33,381 bases of DNA from a virus: positions 1 through 33,381 of the IMG/VR virus record IMGVR_UViG_3300017720_002462; one strand, 5' to 3'. The number at the start of each line of letters is the position of its first letter. Positions within the stretch are counted from its first letter, which is position 1. The notes under the pieces were generated by a model. That model worked only from the letters and a program-made list of their open reading frames with translations. It was not told the DNA's origin and did not search any database. The position numbers were made by a program, and so were the translations under genes. Below are positions 13,359 to 21,464 of the stretch, piece after piece.

Positions 13359-13975
13359 ATTCTACTTATGTATTGGTTAACTTCATCTTCATCACCATCA
13401 TCTAGTCCTAATTCTTTTAAACGTTGTAAATGATAATCATCTACTTCCCATTCAACTTGTTCACTAGTACCATAATGCTCCTGTTTTGTTTCAATTTGTT
13501 TAATATCTTTTGAATTAAAAATATCACCAACAGTTAAAAAATAATGATTATAACATAGTAATTGAACATTATCTAAGCTGTAGTTATTACTATTATTATC
13601 TTTGAAGTGTAACAAAAGCGGTACTTTATAATCTAATACTCGCCTTTCCTTAAAACCACATACAGCACATTCCTCTAATAAATATCCCTGTTCTATAAGA
13701 GCATACTTAAGTTTATTAGGATTAAAAGAAGAAGCTGCTATTCTACCTTCAATTATTTCCATCATATGAGGCATTTTTTTAGGTCCCTTTAAAAATTTAG
13801 GTACACCTTTACCTGCTTGGTTTTTATGTGACTCAAACAAATTATACAGTTTAGCATACTTCTTATAATGTTGATAAGATACATGCAAGTATCTAGCAGC
13901 AGCCATATTAGATAATGTTTTACCTTGGGCTGCAACTATCTGATCTTTGCTTAAGAATTTCTTCTTATTTGCCAT
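13355..13975 (-). CDS. HNH endonuclease-like protein with N-terminal HTH
   Basis: A 206-aa protein. Residues about 10-45 look like a helix-turn-helix (DQIVAAQ...NMAAARYLHVSYQHYKKYA), as in phage HNH homing enzymes. The HNH-like core follows: C103/C106 (CAVC), then LLHFKDNNSNN (121-131, H123), LDNVQLLCYNHY (134-145, with N136, C141, H144). This matches the ββα-metal fold with a structural zinc site. The C-terminus is acidic. It may be a homing endonuclease or a DNA-processing enzyme. It overlaps the Zn-ribbon gene by 11 nt. Confidence 0.75.
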   Translation of the reverse strand: MANKKKFLSKDQIVAAQGKTLSNMAAARYLHVSYQHYKKYAKLYNLFESHKNQAGKGVPKFLKGPKKMPHMMEIIEGRIAASSFNPNKLKYALIEQGYLLEECAVCGFKERRVLDYKVPLLLHFKDNNSNNYSLDNVQLLCYNHYFLTVGDIFNSKDIKQIETKQEHYGTSEQVEWEVDDYHLQRLKELGLDDGDEDEVNQYISRI

Positions 13976-14330
13976 CTTCGTCTTTAATAGTAAGAGGACC
14001 TACTAAATTTCTATCATCTCTATCCATATCTAGCATTTCTGCTTTTCCATTTTTGTCTAGATTTTTCATCGCATTTTCATTTCGCTGATATTGAGCAAAT
14101 TGATCATCATCCATAATAACAGTTTCAATCCAAGTGTGATCACCTTCTCCCATCATAACTGGAATACCGTGTTTTTTACCTTGGCCTTTACCATTTTCTG
14201 AACATGTAATACAAAAATTATAACCATATTGTGTTAATCTTAGTTCAGGCATATCACCGCCACATGATTTACACATAATCATTTTTAATTTGTTTTTCAT
14301 AATTGATTGATTTAATAATGTACTCTCCAT
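13965..14330 (-). CDS. Zn-ribbon protein
   Basis: A 121-aa protein with C20/C23 and C40/C43 (CKSCGG...FCITC), about 16 residues apart, consistent with a zinc ribbon reminiscent of DksA/TraR fingers. The helical DksA coiled coil is absent, and the rest is acidic and Asp/Met-rich. A start at the ATG encoding M11 (MKNKLK) would trim ten residues and is also possible. Its role is unknown. Confidence 0.65.
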   Translation of the reverse strand: MESTLLNQSIMKNKLKMIMCKSCGGDMPELRLTQYGYNFCITCSENGKGQGKKHGIPVMMGEGDHTWIETVIMDDDQFAQYQRNENAMKNLDKNGKAEMLDMDRDDRNLVGPLTIKDEDGK

Positions 14331-14354
14331 AAATATAACCGTTTAATTTTAATT

Positions 14355-14906
14355 TTAATTTTCTTTTCTACCAATACTAACTGCTCTATTATCCTTTAAT
14401 TCACGTTCAATAAATTGAATTGCATCCTTTCCTACACCTGGTAGTTGATAAATAGTAACATCAAGTGTTGTTTTACACCATTCTCCTAATCTTAAGCATG
14501 TACCTGTATGTTTAGATCCTAATGTATCATCTACTTTAATATTATAAGATGTAAAATGTTGAATCATCCTTTTAAATGGAGATAATGAAGAACCAATGTA
14601 TAAATTACGAGCCTCTTCTTGATTTTTATTACGTCTAGGTGTTAAAGTATCTTTACAACTACAAACTTTTTCATGTCTAACCCAATCATTAAGTGAAATT
14701 TTACATCTTTGAGATGGTTTAATAACATAAACACATTCAATATGTTCAGGAATTGATTTAAATAATTTTATTAATTGTTTAACTGTTGATTTGGGATTAA
14801 TATTTTTATATTTAATCCAATTTTTGCTATTTTCAAAGTGATTTAGAGCTAAATCTCTAGCTTTGTAATCTGAGCTGTTTCTTTCTCTACTAGCTTGTAT
14901 GTTCAT
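14355..14906 (-). CDS. GIY-YIG nuclease-like protein with long cysteine-containing insert
   Basis: A 183-aa protein with GIY-YIG features: V59-Y60-V61 in place of GIY, Y103-I-G105, catalytic-type R113 (SPFKRMIQH) and a C-terminal glutamate E167 (FIERELKDN). GIY and YIG are normally about 10-12 residues apart, but here the gap is about 42 and contains C68, C82 and C84 (CKISLNDWVRHEKVCSC), so there is an insertion, perhaps zinc-binding with C137/C144. The family includes homing and repair nucleases. It begins 22 nt after promoter site A. Confidence 0.75.
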   Translation of the reverse strand: MNIQASRERNSSDYKARDLALNHFENSKNWIKYKNINPKSTVKQLIKLFKSIPEHIECVYVIKPSQRCKISLNDWVRHEKVCSCKDTLTPRRNKNQEEARNLYIGSSLSPFKRMIQHFTSYNIKVDDTLGSKHTGTCLRLGEWCKTTLDVTIYQLPGVGKDAIQFIERELKDNRAVSIGRKEN

Positions 14907-14928
14907 AACCTATTTTTAACGTTGGCTA

Positions 14929-14958
14929 AATATACGAACTTCCCTTCAGGTATCCAAA
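14929..14958 (-). promoter_or_regulatory. Phage promoter site A
   Basis: TTTGG (14954-14958), 15 nt, TTCGTATATT (14929-14938), followed by TA. The first box abuts the TAA stop of the oxygenase gene (14959-14961), so it fills the gap to the GIY-YIG gene. It is the closest of the set to the TTTG/TAnnTTTG consensus. Start codon 22 nt downstream. Confidence 0.78.
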
Positions 14959-15519
14959 TTATTCTGTGGAGAAGAAAAATGTTTGGTGCATTCTGCAATA
15001 TTCATCGGTGTTGCCAAAATATTGAACAGCAGCGTGATAAAATTCACCCCTATAGATAATAGCACGATTAAATACATTGCCTACATAATCAGTAAGTTCC
15101 CAAGCAGTAAAATCTTGACCATCGTTATCTAATTGATTTTGTAGTTTTTCATCATCTGGGTATTTTCTTATTCCAGTTTTTTTATGCCTATATAATCCTG
15201 TTCCTGATTCAATAGGTGCATCCGGTGTTAAGTAAATTACACATGCCCAAGATTTACCTTGGTCTGAATGAATCCAACATTTATCTTCAGCTGTACAAAG
15301 ATTATAAGCTCCATTAGCCCAATTCCAATCTGCATCCCAATTATTAATTTTTAAACCAATAGTTTCTTCTAATTTGGTTTTTACTGTTGGGTGTCTTTCA
15401 TAATCAGATCTTTTACCTGGATGATTACCTTTTTTATCATGCCATTTTAACTTAAATGCTTGTTCCCTAACATAATAAGGATCACTATAAAAATCTTCTA
15501 CTACAAATAAATGTGCCAT
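14959..15519 (-). CDS. DUF6445-like 2OG-oxygenase-fold protein
   Basis: A 186-aa protein resembling the DUF6445 family, a 2OG-oxygenase-like fold. H84-S-D86 (CWIHSDQGKS) supplies an HxD, H162 (IYRGEFYHAAVQYFG) the distal histidine and R176 (EYCRMHQTFFF) the arginine. In the family the IYRG...H segment and terminal FFF are conserved. The function is not established; relatives are often found near halogenase or sugar-modification genes. It lies between the sugar dehydrogenase gene (1-nt overlap) and promoter A. Confidence 0.75.
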   Translation of the reverse strand: MAHLFVVEDFYSDPYYVREQAFKLKWHDKKGNHPGKRSDYERHPTVKTKLEETIGLKINNWDADWNWANGAYNLCTAEDKCWIHSDQGKSWACVIYLTPDAPIESGTGLYRHKKTGIRKYPDDEKLQNQLDNDGQDFTAWELTDYVGNVFNRAIIYRGEFYHAAVQYFGNTDEYCRMHQTFFFSTE

Positions 15520-16355
15520 TATACAATTGCTCTACCCTTCATTTTTTCCCAATCACGATTTGATCTAACCGTGTTATTAGTAGTTTGAGTAGCTTTTAAT
15601 ACATTATTAGTTATATTTTTTTCATTTGTTATCTCAATAATTGCAGATAAATCTTTAGGAAAACAATGACCGCCAAAACCAAAATCACCATCTGGTCCAG
15701 GTACACCCCAATGTGAATCACCTAATCTAGGATCTAAAGTAGCATATTCAATTATTTTATCATAATCTAAATCTAAACTTTCACATAATTGATATATCTC
15801 ATTAGCAAATGAAACTTTAGTAGCTAAAAATGTATTAGTAACATATTTAACTAACTCAGCAGTTTTAGCATCTGTCTTAATAATCCTAGGTGTTTTTCTA
15901 AACGCAGCTGAAAATATTTGTTTAATTTTAGTAGTAGCTCTTACATTTCCTCCTAATAATAATCTTGTTTGATTTTCAAAATCATCAACAGCATTTGCTT
16001 CAGTTAAAAATTCTGGGTTAAATACTAAATCTATATAAGGGTACTTTATAGAAAAATTATCAGTTGATCCAGGAACAATTGTTGATTTTATTACTACAAT
16101 TCTTCCTTCAATTCCTTTACTTGCTCTATTAATCTGATCTAATGTATCATCTAATATATCTAAATTACATGAACCATTTTTATTCATTGGTGTTGGTAAA
16201 CACACAAATATAATTTTACATCTTTCTAATACTTCAGGCAAATCACTATTACATAATTTAGCTTGAATATCATAAGTAAATACTTTATAATATTTACTTA
16301 ATTTTTGGTAAATAGCATTACCAACAAAACCTTGACCTATTATTCCTATATTCAT
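15519..16355 (-). CDS. Short UDP-glucose/GDP-mannose dehydrogenase-like protein
   Basis: A 278-aa protein with the N-terminal NAD domain (GQGFVG at 7-12, VCLPTPMNKNGS at 51-62) and central domain of the UDP-glucose/GDP-mannose 6-dehydrogenase family. Catalytic residues are visible: K170 and N174 (AELVKYVTN) and C231/K234 (GFGGHCFPKD). Host enzymes are about 400-450 aa and have a third Rossmann domain that binds the NDP-sugar; here the reading stops right after the central helix (MKGRAIV). The expected product is an NDP-uronic acid, but the truncation raises doubt. It begins the downstream end of the glycan island. Confidence 0.85.
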   Translation of the reverse strand: MNIGIIGQGFVGNAIYQKLSKYYKVFTYDIQAKLCNSDLPEVLERCKIIFVCLPTPMNKNGSCNLDILDDTLDQINRASKGIEGRIVVIKSTIVPGSTDNFSIKYPYIDLVFNPEFLTEANAVDDFENQTRLLLGGNVRATTKIKQIFSAAFRKTPRIIKTDAKTAELVKYVTNTFLATKVSFANEIYQLCESLDLDYDKIIEYATLDPRLGDSHWGVPGPDGDFGFGGHCFPKDLSAIIEITNEKNITNNVLKATQTTNNTVRSNRDWEKMKGRAIV

Positions 16356-16358
16356 AAT

Positions 16359-17381
16359 TTATTTTTTATTTTTCCAAAAACTATATATACCTTTTTCAAT
16401 TTCATAATTTTCCCATACAAATCTTTCTCTCATGGGTTGTGATTTAGCCCACTGCCACATTTTGGCTAAACCTTCTTCTAATGATGTTTTATGTTCAAAA
16501 CCTAATATATCAACTGACTTTTGCCAAGTAGGAACAGCTGTATGTACTTCATGTCTTTTTTCTAAAAATATTGTTTCAGGTCTTTTACCTGTATCTTGAG
16601 CAACAACATTTTTTAAGGCAACAGCACATTCCAATATACTATAATCAATAGTACCTCCTAAATTAATGATTTGTTTTGATGCTTTAGGTTCTAAATGAGC
16701 ATTAAATAAAGGTTCTACCGAATCATCTATATAACTAAAAGCTCTACGTTGAGAACCATCACCAAAAATGGTAATAGGTTCTTTATTTAAAATATAATAC
16801 ATCCAAATACCTAATACATTTCTGTATTTATCCCAAATATTTTGTTTAGCTCCAAATACATTATGGGGTCTAATTATACAATAATCTAATCCATGTTGTT
16901 CATTTGCTACTTCAATATCTCTTTCACACGCCATTTTTGCAATACCATATGGATCAATTGGGTTTCTAACCATATCTTCATGAAATATACCACCTTCTCC
17001 ATGACCATAAACAGCCATTGTTGACGTAAATACCAATCTTTTAACATCATTTTTTATACACTCGTTAACTATGCGTGCCGTTGCTTTTAAATTGTTATCA
17101 TAATTATATCCACGTATAAAAGGTGATAATCCTTCAGCAGCATAAGCAGCAAAATGATATACATAGTCAATTTTATGTGCTTCAAATATATTCTCAATTG
17201 GATGGTTTACTAAATCCATTTGCCAGAATTTAACATCTGGATGGATGTTTTCTTTATAACCACCACTTAAGTCATCTACACCTATTACTTTATATTCTGG
17301 TTTATTTTCAATAATCCAATCAGCTAACCTACTTCCAAGTAAACCAGCTACACCTGTAATTAAAACTGTTTTTTTATTCAT
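16359..17381 (-). CDS. NAD-dependent sugar-nucleotide epimerase/dehydratase
   Basis: A 340-aa extended short-chain dehydrogenase. GVAGLLG (10-16) binds NAD, STMAVYG (120-126) carries the catalytic Ser/Thr, and Y145/K149 (DPYGIAK) are the YxxxK pair. The FGAKQNIWDKYRNVLGIW and GDGSQRRAFSYIDD segments match UDP-glucose 4-epimerase-like enzymes. I start it at the ATG 17379-17381 (MNKKTVLITG), just before the NAD-binding fold; a 54-residue longer frame would lie inside the upstream gene. It ends 3 nt before the dehydrogenase gene. Confidence 0.88.
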   Translation of the reverse strand: MNKKTVLITGVAGLLGSRLADWIIENKPEYKVIGVDDLSGGYKENIHPDVKFWQMDLVNHPIENIFEAHKIDYVYHFAAYAAEGLSPFIRGYNYDNNLKATARIVNECIKNDVKRLVFTSTMAVYGHGEGGIFHEDMVRNPIDPYGIAKMACERDIEVANEQHGLDYCIIRPHNVFGAKQNIWDKYRNVLGIWMYYILNKEPITIFGDGSQRRAFSYIDDSVEPLFNAHLEPKASKQIINLGGTIDYSILECAVALKNVVAQDTGKRPETIFLEKRHEVHTAVPTWQKSVDILGFEHKTSLEEGLAKMWQWAKSQPMRERFVWENYEIEKGIYSFWKNKK

Positions 17382-18174
17382 ATTTAATACCTTTATATAT
17401 TTTATTATCTTTTGGGTTATGTGATAAGTTTTCAAATAATCTAGGTGGAATACCCCACTTATACATAAATATTTCAGCTGCTGGGCCTTCAGTTGCTTTA
17501 AATCTATCTCCTTCCTTACCATTTTTAGTAGCTGTACTACCAAAATGATAGAAGTGGCCTGAATGTGTTCTATAAAAAGCTATATTATTAAGATCTAATT
17601 TTAAAAAGAAATCCCAATCACAAATAAATGGTGATTGATACATAGTATCGAATCCACCTACAATCATATAATCTTTTTTATACATTGCAAATGGAAATAT
17701 TCCACCATCTCTAGTTAATATATCTTTTTCTCTTAATCTTAATTCATATTCTATAAATTCATCATATTTAAAATCTTCTGGGGTGTGTCCTAAATTTTTA
17801 ACTGGAAAGTTAAATATACCAGGCCCTATAGGTTCAATTTGATTTATAGTTAATACTTGTTTTTCTTTTAATTGCGATTCAATAATTTTATCCCAACCTT
17901 TACATAAAACATTATCGTCATTTATAATACAAATTTTTTCATTAGTAGCATTCATTACAGCTAAGTTAAGAGCTGTTTGCATACCTTGATTATTACCTAA
18001 GTCTAAAATTTTAATATCATCAATAAAGTCATCTAAAACGTCTCTAGATTCTTCTATATAACCATCTACAGCTACAATGATTTCATTTTTATTAGTTTGT
18101 TGTTCAATAGCTGATTTTAAACATAAATGCAAATAATCGGGGTTTCTATATGTTGGTATTATTAAACTTATCAT
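17374..18174 (-). CDS. Glycosyltransferase family 2
   Basis: A 266-aa GT2 enzyme. The opening ISLIIPTYRNPDYL (2-15), NQGMQTALNLAV (62-73) and INDDN (84-88), which stands for the DxD, are typical. Later KKDYMIVGGFDTMY matches the acceptor side. The start is set at ATG 18172-18174 because it overlaps the upstream TGA as ATGA; a TTG four codons earlier is less likely. It transfers sugar from an NDP-sugar donor at the cytoplasmic side. Specificity unknown. Confidence 0.85.
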   Translation of the reverse strand: MISLIIPTYRNPDYLHLCLKSAIEQQTNKNEIIVAVDGYIEESRDVLDDFIDDIKILDLGNNQGMQTALNLAVMNATNEKICIINDDNVLCKGWDKIIESQLKEKQVLTINQIEPIGPGIFNFPVKNLGHTPEDFKYDEFIEYELRLREKDILTRDGGIFPFAMYKKDYMIVGGFDTMYQSPFICDWDFFLKLDLNNIAFYRTHSGHFYHFGSTATKNGKEGDRFKATEGPAAEIFMYKWGIPPRLFENLSHNPKDNKIYKGIKYE

Positions 18175-19634
18175 ATTTTTGTCCAATCAGTTAAAGGTGA
18201 TAACCAATTAGTTTCACAGTGGGTTGAATAACCTGGAATGCTACTGACTACACCTATTTTTTTTGTATTAATTAATTCAGTAAAAAACCCATAGGAATCA
18301 GTTATTTTTTCACTTGAATATTTTTGTATTAAATCTAAATCTTCTTTAAGTCTAGAAACATAGGTAGCAAAACTCATAACTGTACTATTTGTTAGTTTCC
18401 AATGTACTGATTTTGTTCTAGATAACCTAGTAACTTCAGCATTCATTTCAATTTGAGGATTACCACCATCTTTTGCATTAATGTATTTATCTGGATGATC
18501 ATATAAAGTGGTATACATTTTATAACGTCTAATACCTTCTTTTAGGTAATTTTTTGAATTAGGTAAATGTAAAAAATCATCTTCAAGTAAATATACCATA
18601 GAATCATCATCATTTTCCTTAATAGCCAAATTTAATGCATCTCTAAATGTACCAGCTCCTGTTCCATTATCAACTTCAACTAATCTTAATTTTAAATCAT
18701 TAACAAAATCTTTTGTTTCTTGGTTTAATCTATCTCCTATTATTACTATATTTTCTCTACCAAATTCATCTATACAATTTCTTAAACAATGCTCTTTAGT
18801 TGCATTTTTTATTTTTTTCTTAGTTATGCTAGCTTCTAAGTTAGATAATCTATAATATACTTTCATAGCAATACTTTTTTCCCTTTTTCGAACTACACCT
18901 AAACCACAACTACCATAAAAACCATAATGGTAATAATTATCTTCGTCAAATGATAATTCAAATGCTTCTCTTTCATAAAATGTTTGATAATTAAAATTTT
19001 GTTTTGCACTAACAAATTGTCTAAAATCATTCGTTGACATAGGTGAAAAAGAATATTCATGGTATAAATGAAGAGCATTTGGATACTTTTTAAATAATTC
19101 ATTAGCTAAACCCTTACAAAATGCCATTTCATGACTAGCATCTGTAAATGTTAAATCAATTTGTATATTACTATCTAAATTTTTAACATATTCAATCCCA
19201 TCAATAGGATAAGTAGGAACAATAATACCATTTTTAATATACTTTTTAAAATCTGATATTATCCATTTATGGTCAGGTGCACTATTTAAATCTCCTGTAT
19301 ATAATTTACCTTCACCGTTTACTTCTAATGCTTTAGCAATTAGAGATGAACTAACCCCACTAGCAAAACCAACTTCTAATACATTTTTAGGTTTTTTAGT
19401 TCTTATATAAAAATAAATTACTTTAGCTTCATTGTAATCAATAGGCCCAGCTCCTGCCCACTCACCATCTCCATTAGATGATTCTTCAATTATTTGATTC
19501 ATTAATGTACTATTCCAATAATCATTAAATTCTGATTCAAGTTCATAGTAATTAGGAAATTCAGCCTCTAGCTGATTTACAACATCAATATTAAATTGAT
19601 ACATACCTTGTAATTCTTTAGTTTTATATGGCAT
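18171..19634 (-). CDS. Methyltransferase-glycosyltransferase-like fusion
   Basis: A 487-aa two-domain protein. Residues about 60-250 look like a class I SAM-dependent methyltransferase: motif I VLEVGFASG (85-93), an acidic LYTGDLNS (111-118) and FTDASHEM (163-170). Residues about 257-487 begin MKVYYRLSN and look like a GT-A-type transferase, with NGTGAGTFRDALNLA (323-337) and the nucleotide-binding YLLEDDF (348-354). Fusions of a methyltransferase with a transferase of this kind fit a glycan-tailoring enzyme that adds and caps a residue. The donor sugar is unknown. Confidence 0.75.
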   Translation of the reverse strand: MPYKTKELQGMYQFNIDVVNQLEAEFPNYYELESEFNDYWNSTLMNQIIEESSNGDGEWAGAGPIDYNEAKVIYFYIRTKKPKNVLEVGFASGVSSSLIAKALEVNGEGKLYTGDLNSAPDHKWIISDFKKYIKNGIIVPTYPIDGIEYVKNLDSNIQIDLTFTDASHEMAFCKGLANELFKKYPNALHLYHEYSFSPMSTNDFRQFVSAKQNFNYQTFYEREAFELSFDEDNYYHYGFYGSCGLGVVRKREKSIAMKVYYRLSNLEASITKKKIKNATKEHCLRNCIDEFGRENIVIIGDRLNQETKDFVNDLKLRLVEVDNGTGAGTFRDALNLAIKENDDDSMVYLLEDDFLHLPNSKNYLKEGIRRYKMYTTLYDHPDKYINAKDGGNPQIEMNAEVTRLSRTKSVHWKLTNSTVMSFATYVSRLKEDLDLIQKYSSEKITDSYGFFTELINTKKIGVVSSIPGYSTHCETNWLSPLTDWTKI

Positions 19635-19635
19635 T

Positions 19636-20541
19636 TTATATTTGTTTTATTTTTCCATCTAAATGGATATATTTAACATTTCTAATAATATTTTCTTTAA
19701 CATTATCATAAGGAGTTAAAATGATATTATTAGTAGATTTACTAACAGCATCATTTATACCTGCTTGATAACCAATATTAAATTTAGCTCTTGATTTAAT
19801 TAACATTTGTTGCCTTAAATTAAGGTTTAAATCAGCAAAGTTATAACGAATAGGAAATAATTTATCCCATTCAGTATCCTTTAAATCAAATTCACTATAG
19901 TAATATACGGGGGTATCTTTGTATTTCCTAGCTTCTTTTATTAAGTTTTTATCATCCCATCTACCTTTTAATTTATCAATTCGTGAAGCGAATAATAAAC
20001 AACCATAATCACCTTTAATATCAGGGTTTGGGTTTTCATCTACATCATAATATAAATGAGGTCTACAATCTATATTTTTTAATTCATCTGAAGTAAATCC
20101 AAACCTTAATAATATTTGCTCAGTTAAAGGTATATTAATATCATCAGTATAAGCTCTATCATGATCTGTAAATACTACATCAAAATCACCTGGTTCAAAT
20201 CTATGGTAGACATAAGGATTATTTTTAAATATATAATCAATATAATCTAAAGGATTATTATCACCATATTTCCATTGTCCAATTGCGTTACCAAATATTT
20301 GTTCTAAATAATTTCTTGATGGTAAAGCAAATTTAAGGTGAGGATATTTTGATTTTAATGCTTGAGGTAAACCACTAATTATAGCCCAATCACCTAAAGA
20401 AAAACATAAGCGAGTAAAAGGAAACCAACCATCATATAAATCATTAGGAAATACAGTATTTACTTCCTTTAATGGTATTCCTATTTTATCTACTTCACCA
20501 CTATTAATAACCTGATCGTTTTGTATTCTAAACTGTAACAT
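19636..20541 (-). CDS. Putative GT-B-type glycosyltransferase (heptosyltransferase-like)
   Basis: A 301-aa protein, alpha/beta throughout, with features of GT-B/GT9-like transferases: LCFSLGDWAIISGLPQAL (45-62) in the acceptor half, FALPSRNYLEQIFG, and in the C-terminal half SRAKFNIGYQAGINDAVSKS (a donor-binding loop analogue) followed by a final strand. I see no diagnostic signature, so the family call is tentative. It sits 1 nt after the sulfotransferase gene and 1 nt before the fusion gene, in the glycan island. Confidence 0.6.
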   Translation of the reverse strand: MLQFRIQNDQVINSGEVDKIGIPLKEVNTVFPNDLYDGWFPFTRLCFSLGDWAIISGLPQALKSKYPHLKFALPSRNYLEQIFGNAIGQWKYGDNNPLDYIDYIFKNNPYVYHRFEPGDFDVVFTDHDRAYTDDINIPLTEQILLRFGFTSDELKNIDCRPHLYYDVDENPNPDIKGDYGCLLFASRIDKLKGRWDDKNLIKEARKYKDTPVYYYSEFDLKDTEWDKLFPIRYNFADLNLNLRQQMLIKSRAKFNIGYQAGINDAVSKSTNNIILTPYDNVKENIIRNVKYIHLDGKIKQI

Positions 20542-21464
20542 TAATTTTTAAAATCGAAATTAAAATAATCTATATCTTCTTTATATAAATCTCCTACCAT
20601 ATTAATCATTTCATCATCATAAACATTATAATAATGAATTTCATTAGTCGAAGAATTGTAACTTTGTTTTTGAAAAGTTCTACGCTTTAAGTATTGGTCA
20701 CCTGTTATTTTTTCAGCCCAATCAAGAAATTTTTTCATTTCTGTTGTTTTGTAAATGTTATCTACAATAACTTCTCCTTTTTCATTTACAAGAAAATTTT
20801 TTTGTGGAATTAAATAAATATTTTGATCATCCCAACTACTATGAAACCCAAATCTATTCTTTTTATGCCAAGGTACATCTGCACTTGTAAATTCTTCTTT
20901 AGCTTTATATAAATTTGTTATATATTCTTTAAAACTATTTTTACCTATACTAGTGTTTACTGCCCAACCTGTTGTAACTATATCATTAGTATGATTACTT
21001 AGTTGTATTAAAATTTCCCTATTAGGATTGTATAAAGGAATTTTATTAGTAATTTCAGGAGGTGGTTTTAAATATAATTCTGTTGGGTTTTTAGATTTCA
21101 TTTTAAAAGAATGATTATCCAATTCTACTGGTCTAAGATGGTTATCACCTCCCCATTTAGTATATTTGTAAGCAGACCAAAGCCTATCCCAAGGATTTCT
21201 TATAATCGCAAACGGATTAAAATCATCCCAATTATAACCTATACTATCTGTATGGTATTTTATTACTTTAACTGGTCTATGACCATAATTAAATCTATGT
21301 GAACCTGATTCGGTGTTGTACAATATTTGTTTTAACCAAGTACCAGCAGTTTTAGGTATATGGATATGCAATAAATGATCATTAGAATGAAATTTCCATA
21401 ACCTTTCATTTATTACGGAATTTGAATCACTAAATCTTTTATATATTCCTGGTTTATTTGACAT
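20541..21464 (-). CDS. Sulfotransferase-family protein
   Basis: A 307-aa protein with the two PAPS-binding elements of carbohydrate sulfotransferases: the P-loop-like 5'-phosphosulfate motif HIPKTAGTW (35-43) and the 3'-phosphate motif AIIRNPWDRLWSAY (86-99). The catalytic histidine region follows the first motif (GHRPVKVIKYH). It would move sulfate from host PAPS to a hydroxyl of a glycan. Sulfated surface glycans are common in marine bacteria. It overlaps the GT2 gene upstream by 11 nt. Confidence 0.85.
   Translation of the reverse strand: MSNKPGIYKRFSDSNSVINERLWKFHSNDHLLHIHIPKTAGTWLKQILYNTESGSHRFNYGHRPVKVIKYHTDSIGYNWDDFNPFAIIRNPWDRLWSAYKYTKWGGDNHLRPVELDNHSFKMKSKNPTELYLKPPPEITNKIPLYNPNREILIQLSNHTNDIVTTGWAVNTSIGKNSFKEYITNLYKAKEEFTSADVPWHKKNRFGFHSSWDDQNIYLIPQKNFLVNEKGEVIVDNIYKTTEMKKFLDWAEKITGDQYLKRRTFQKQSYNSSTNEIHYYNVYDDEMINMVGDLYKEDIDYFNFDFKN

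Noticed and set aside
17382-17543. Upstream extension of the epimerase by 54 residues
   Set aside because: It would lie inside the GT2 gene, and the NAD-binding fold begins right at the internal ATG (17379-17381).
18899-19102. 67-codon minus-strand ORF inside the fusion gene
   Set aside because: It overlaps the fusion gene in another frame and shows no motif.
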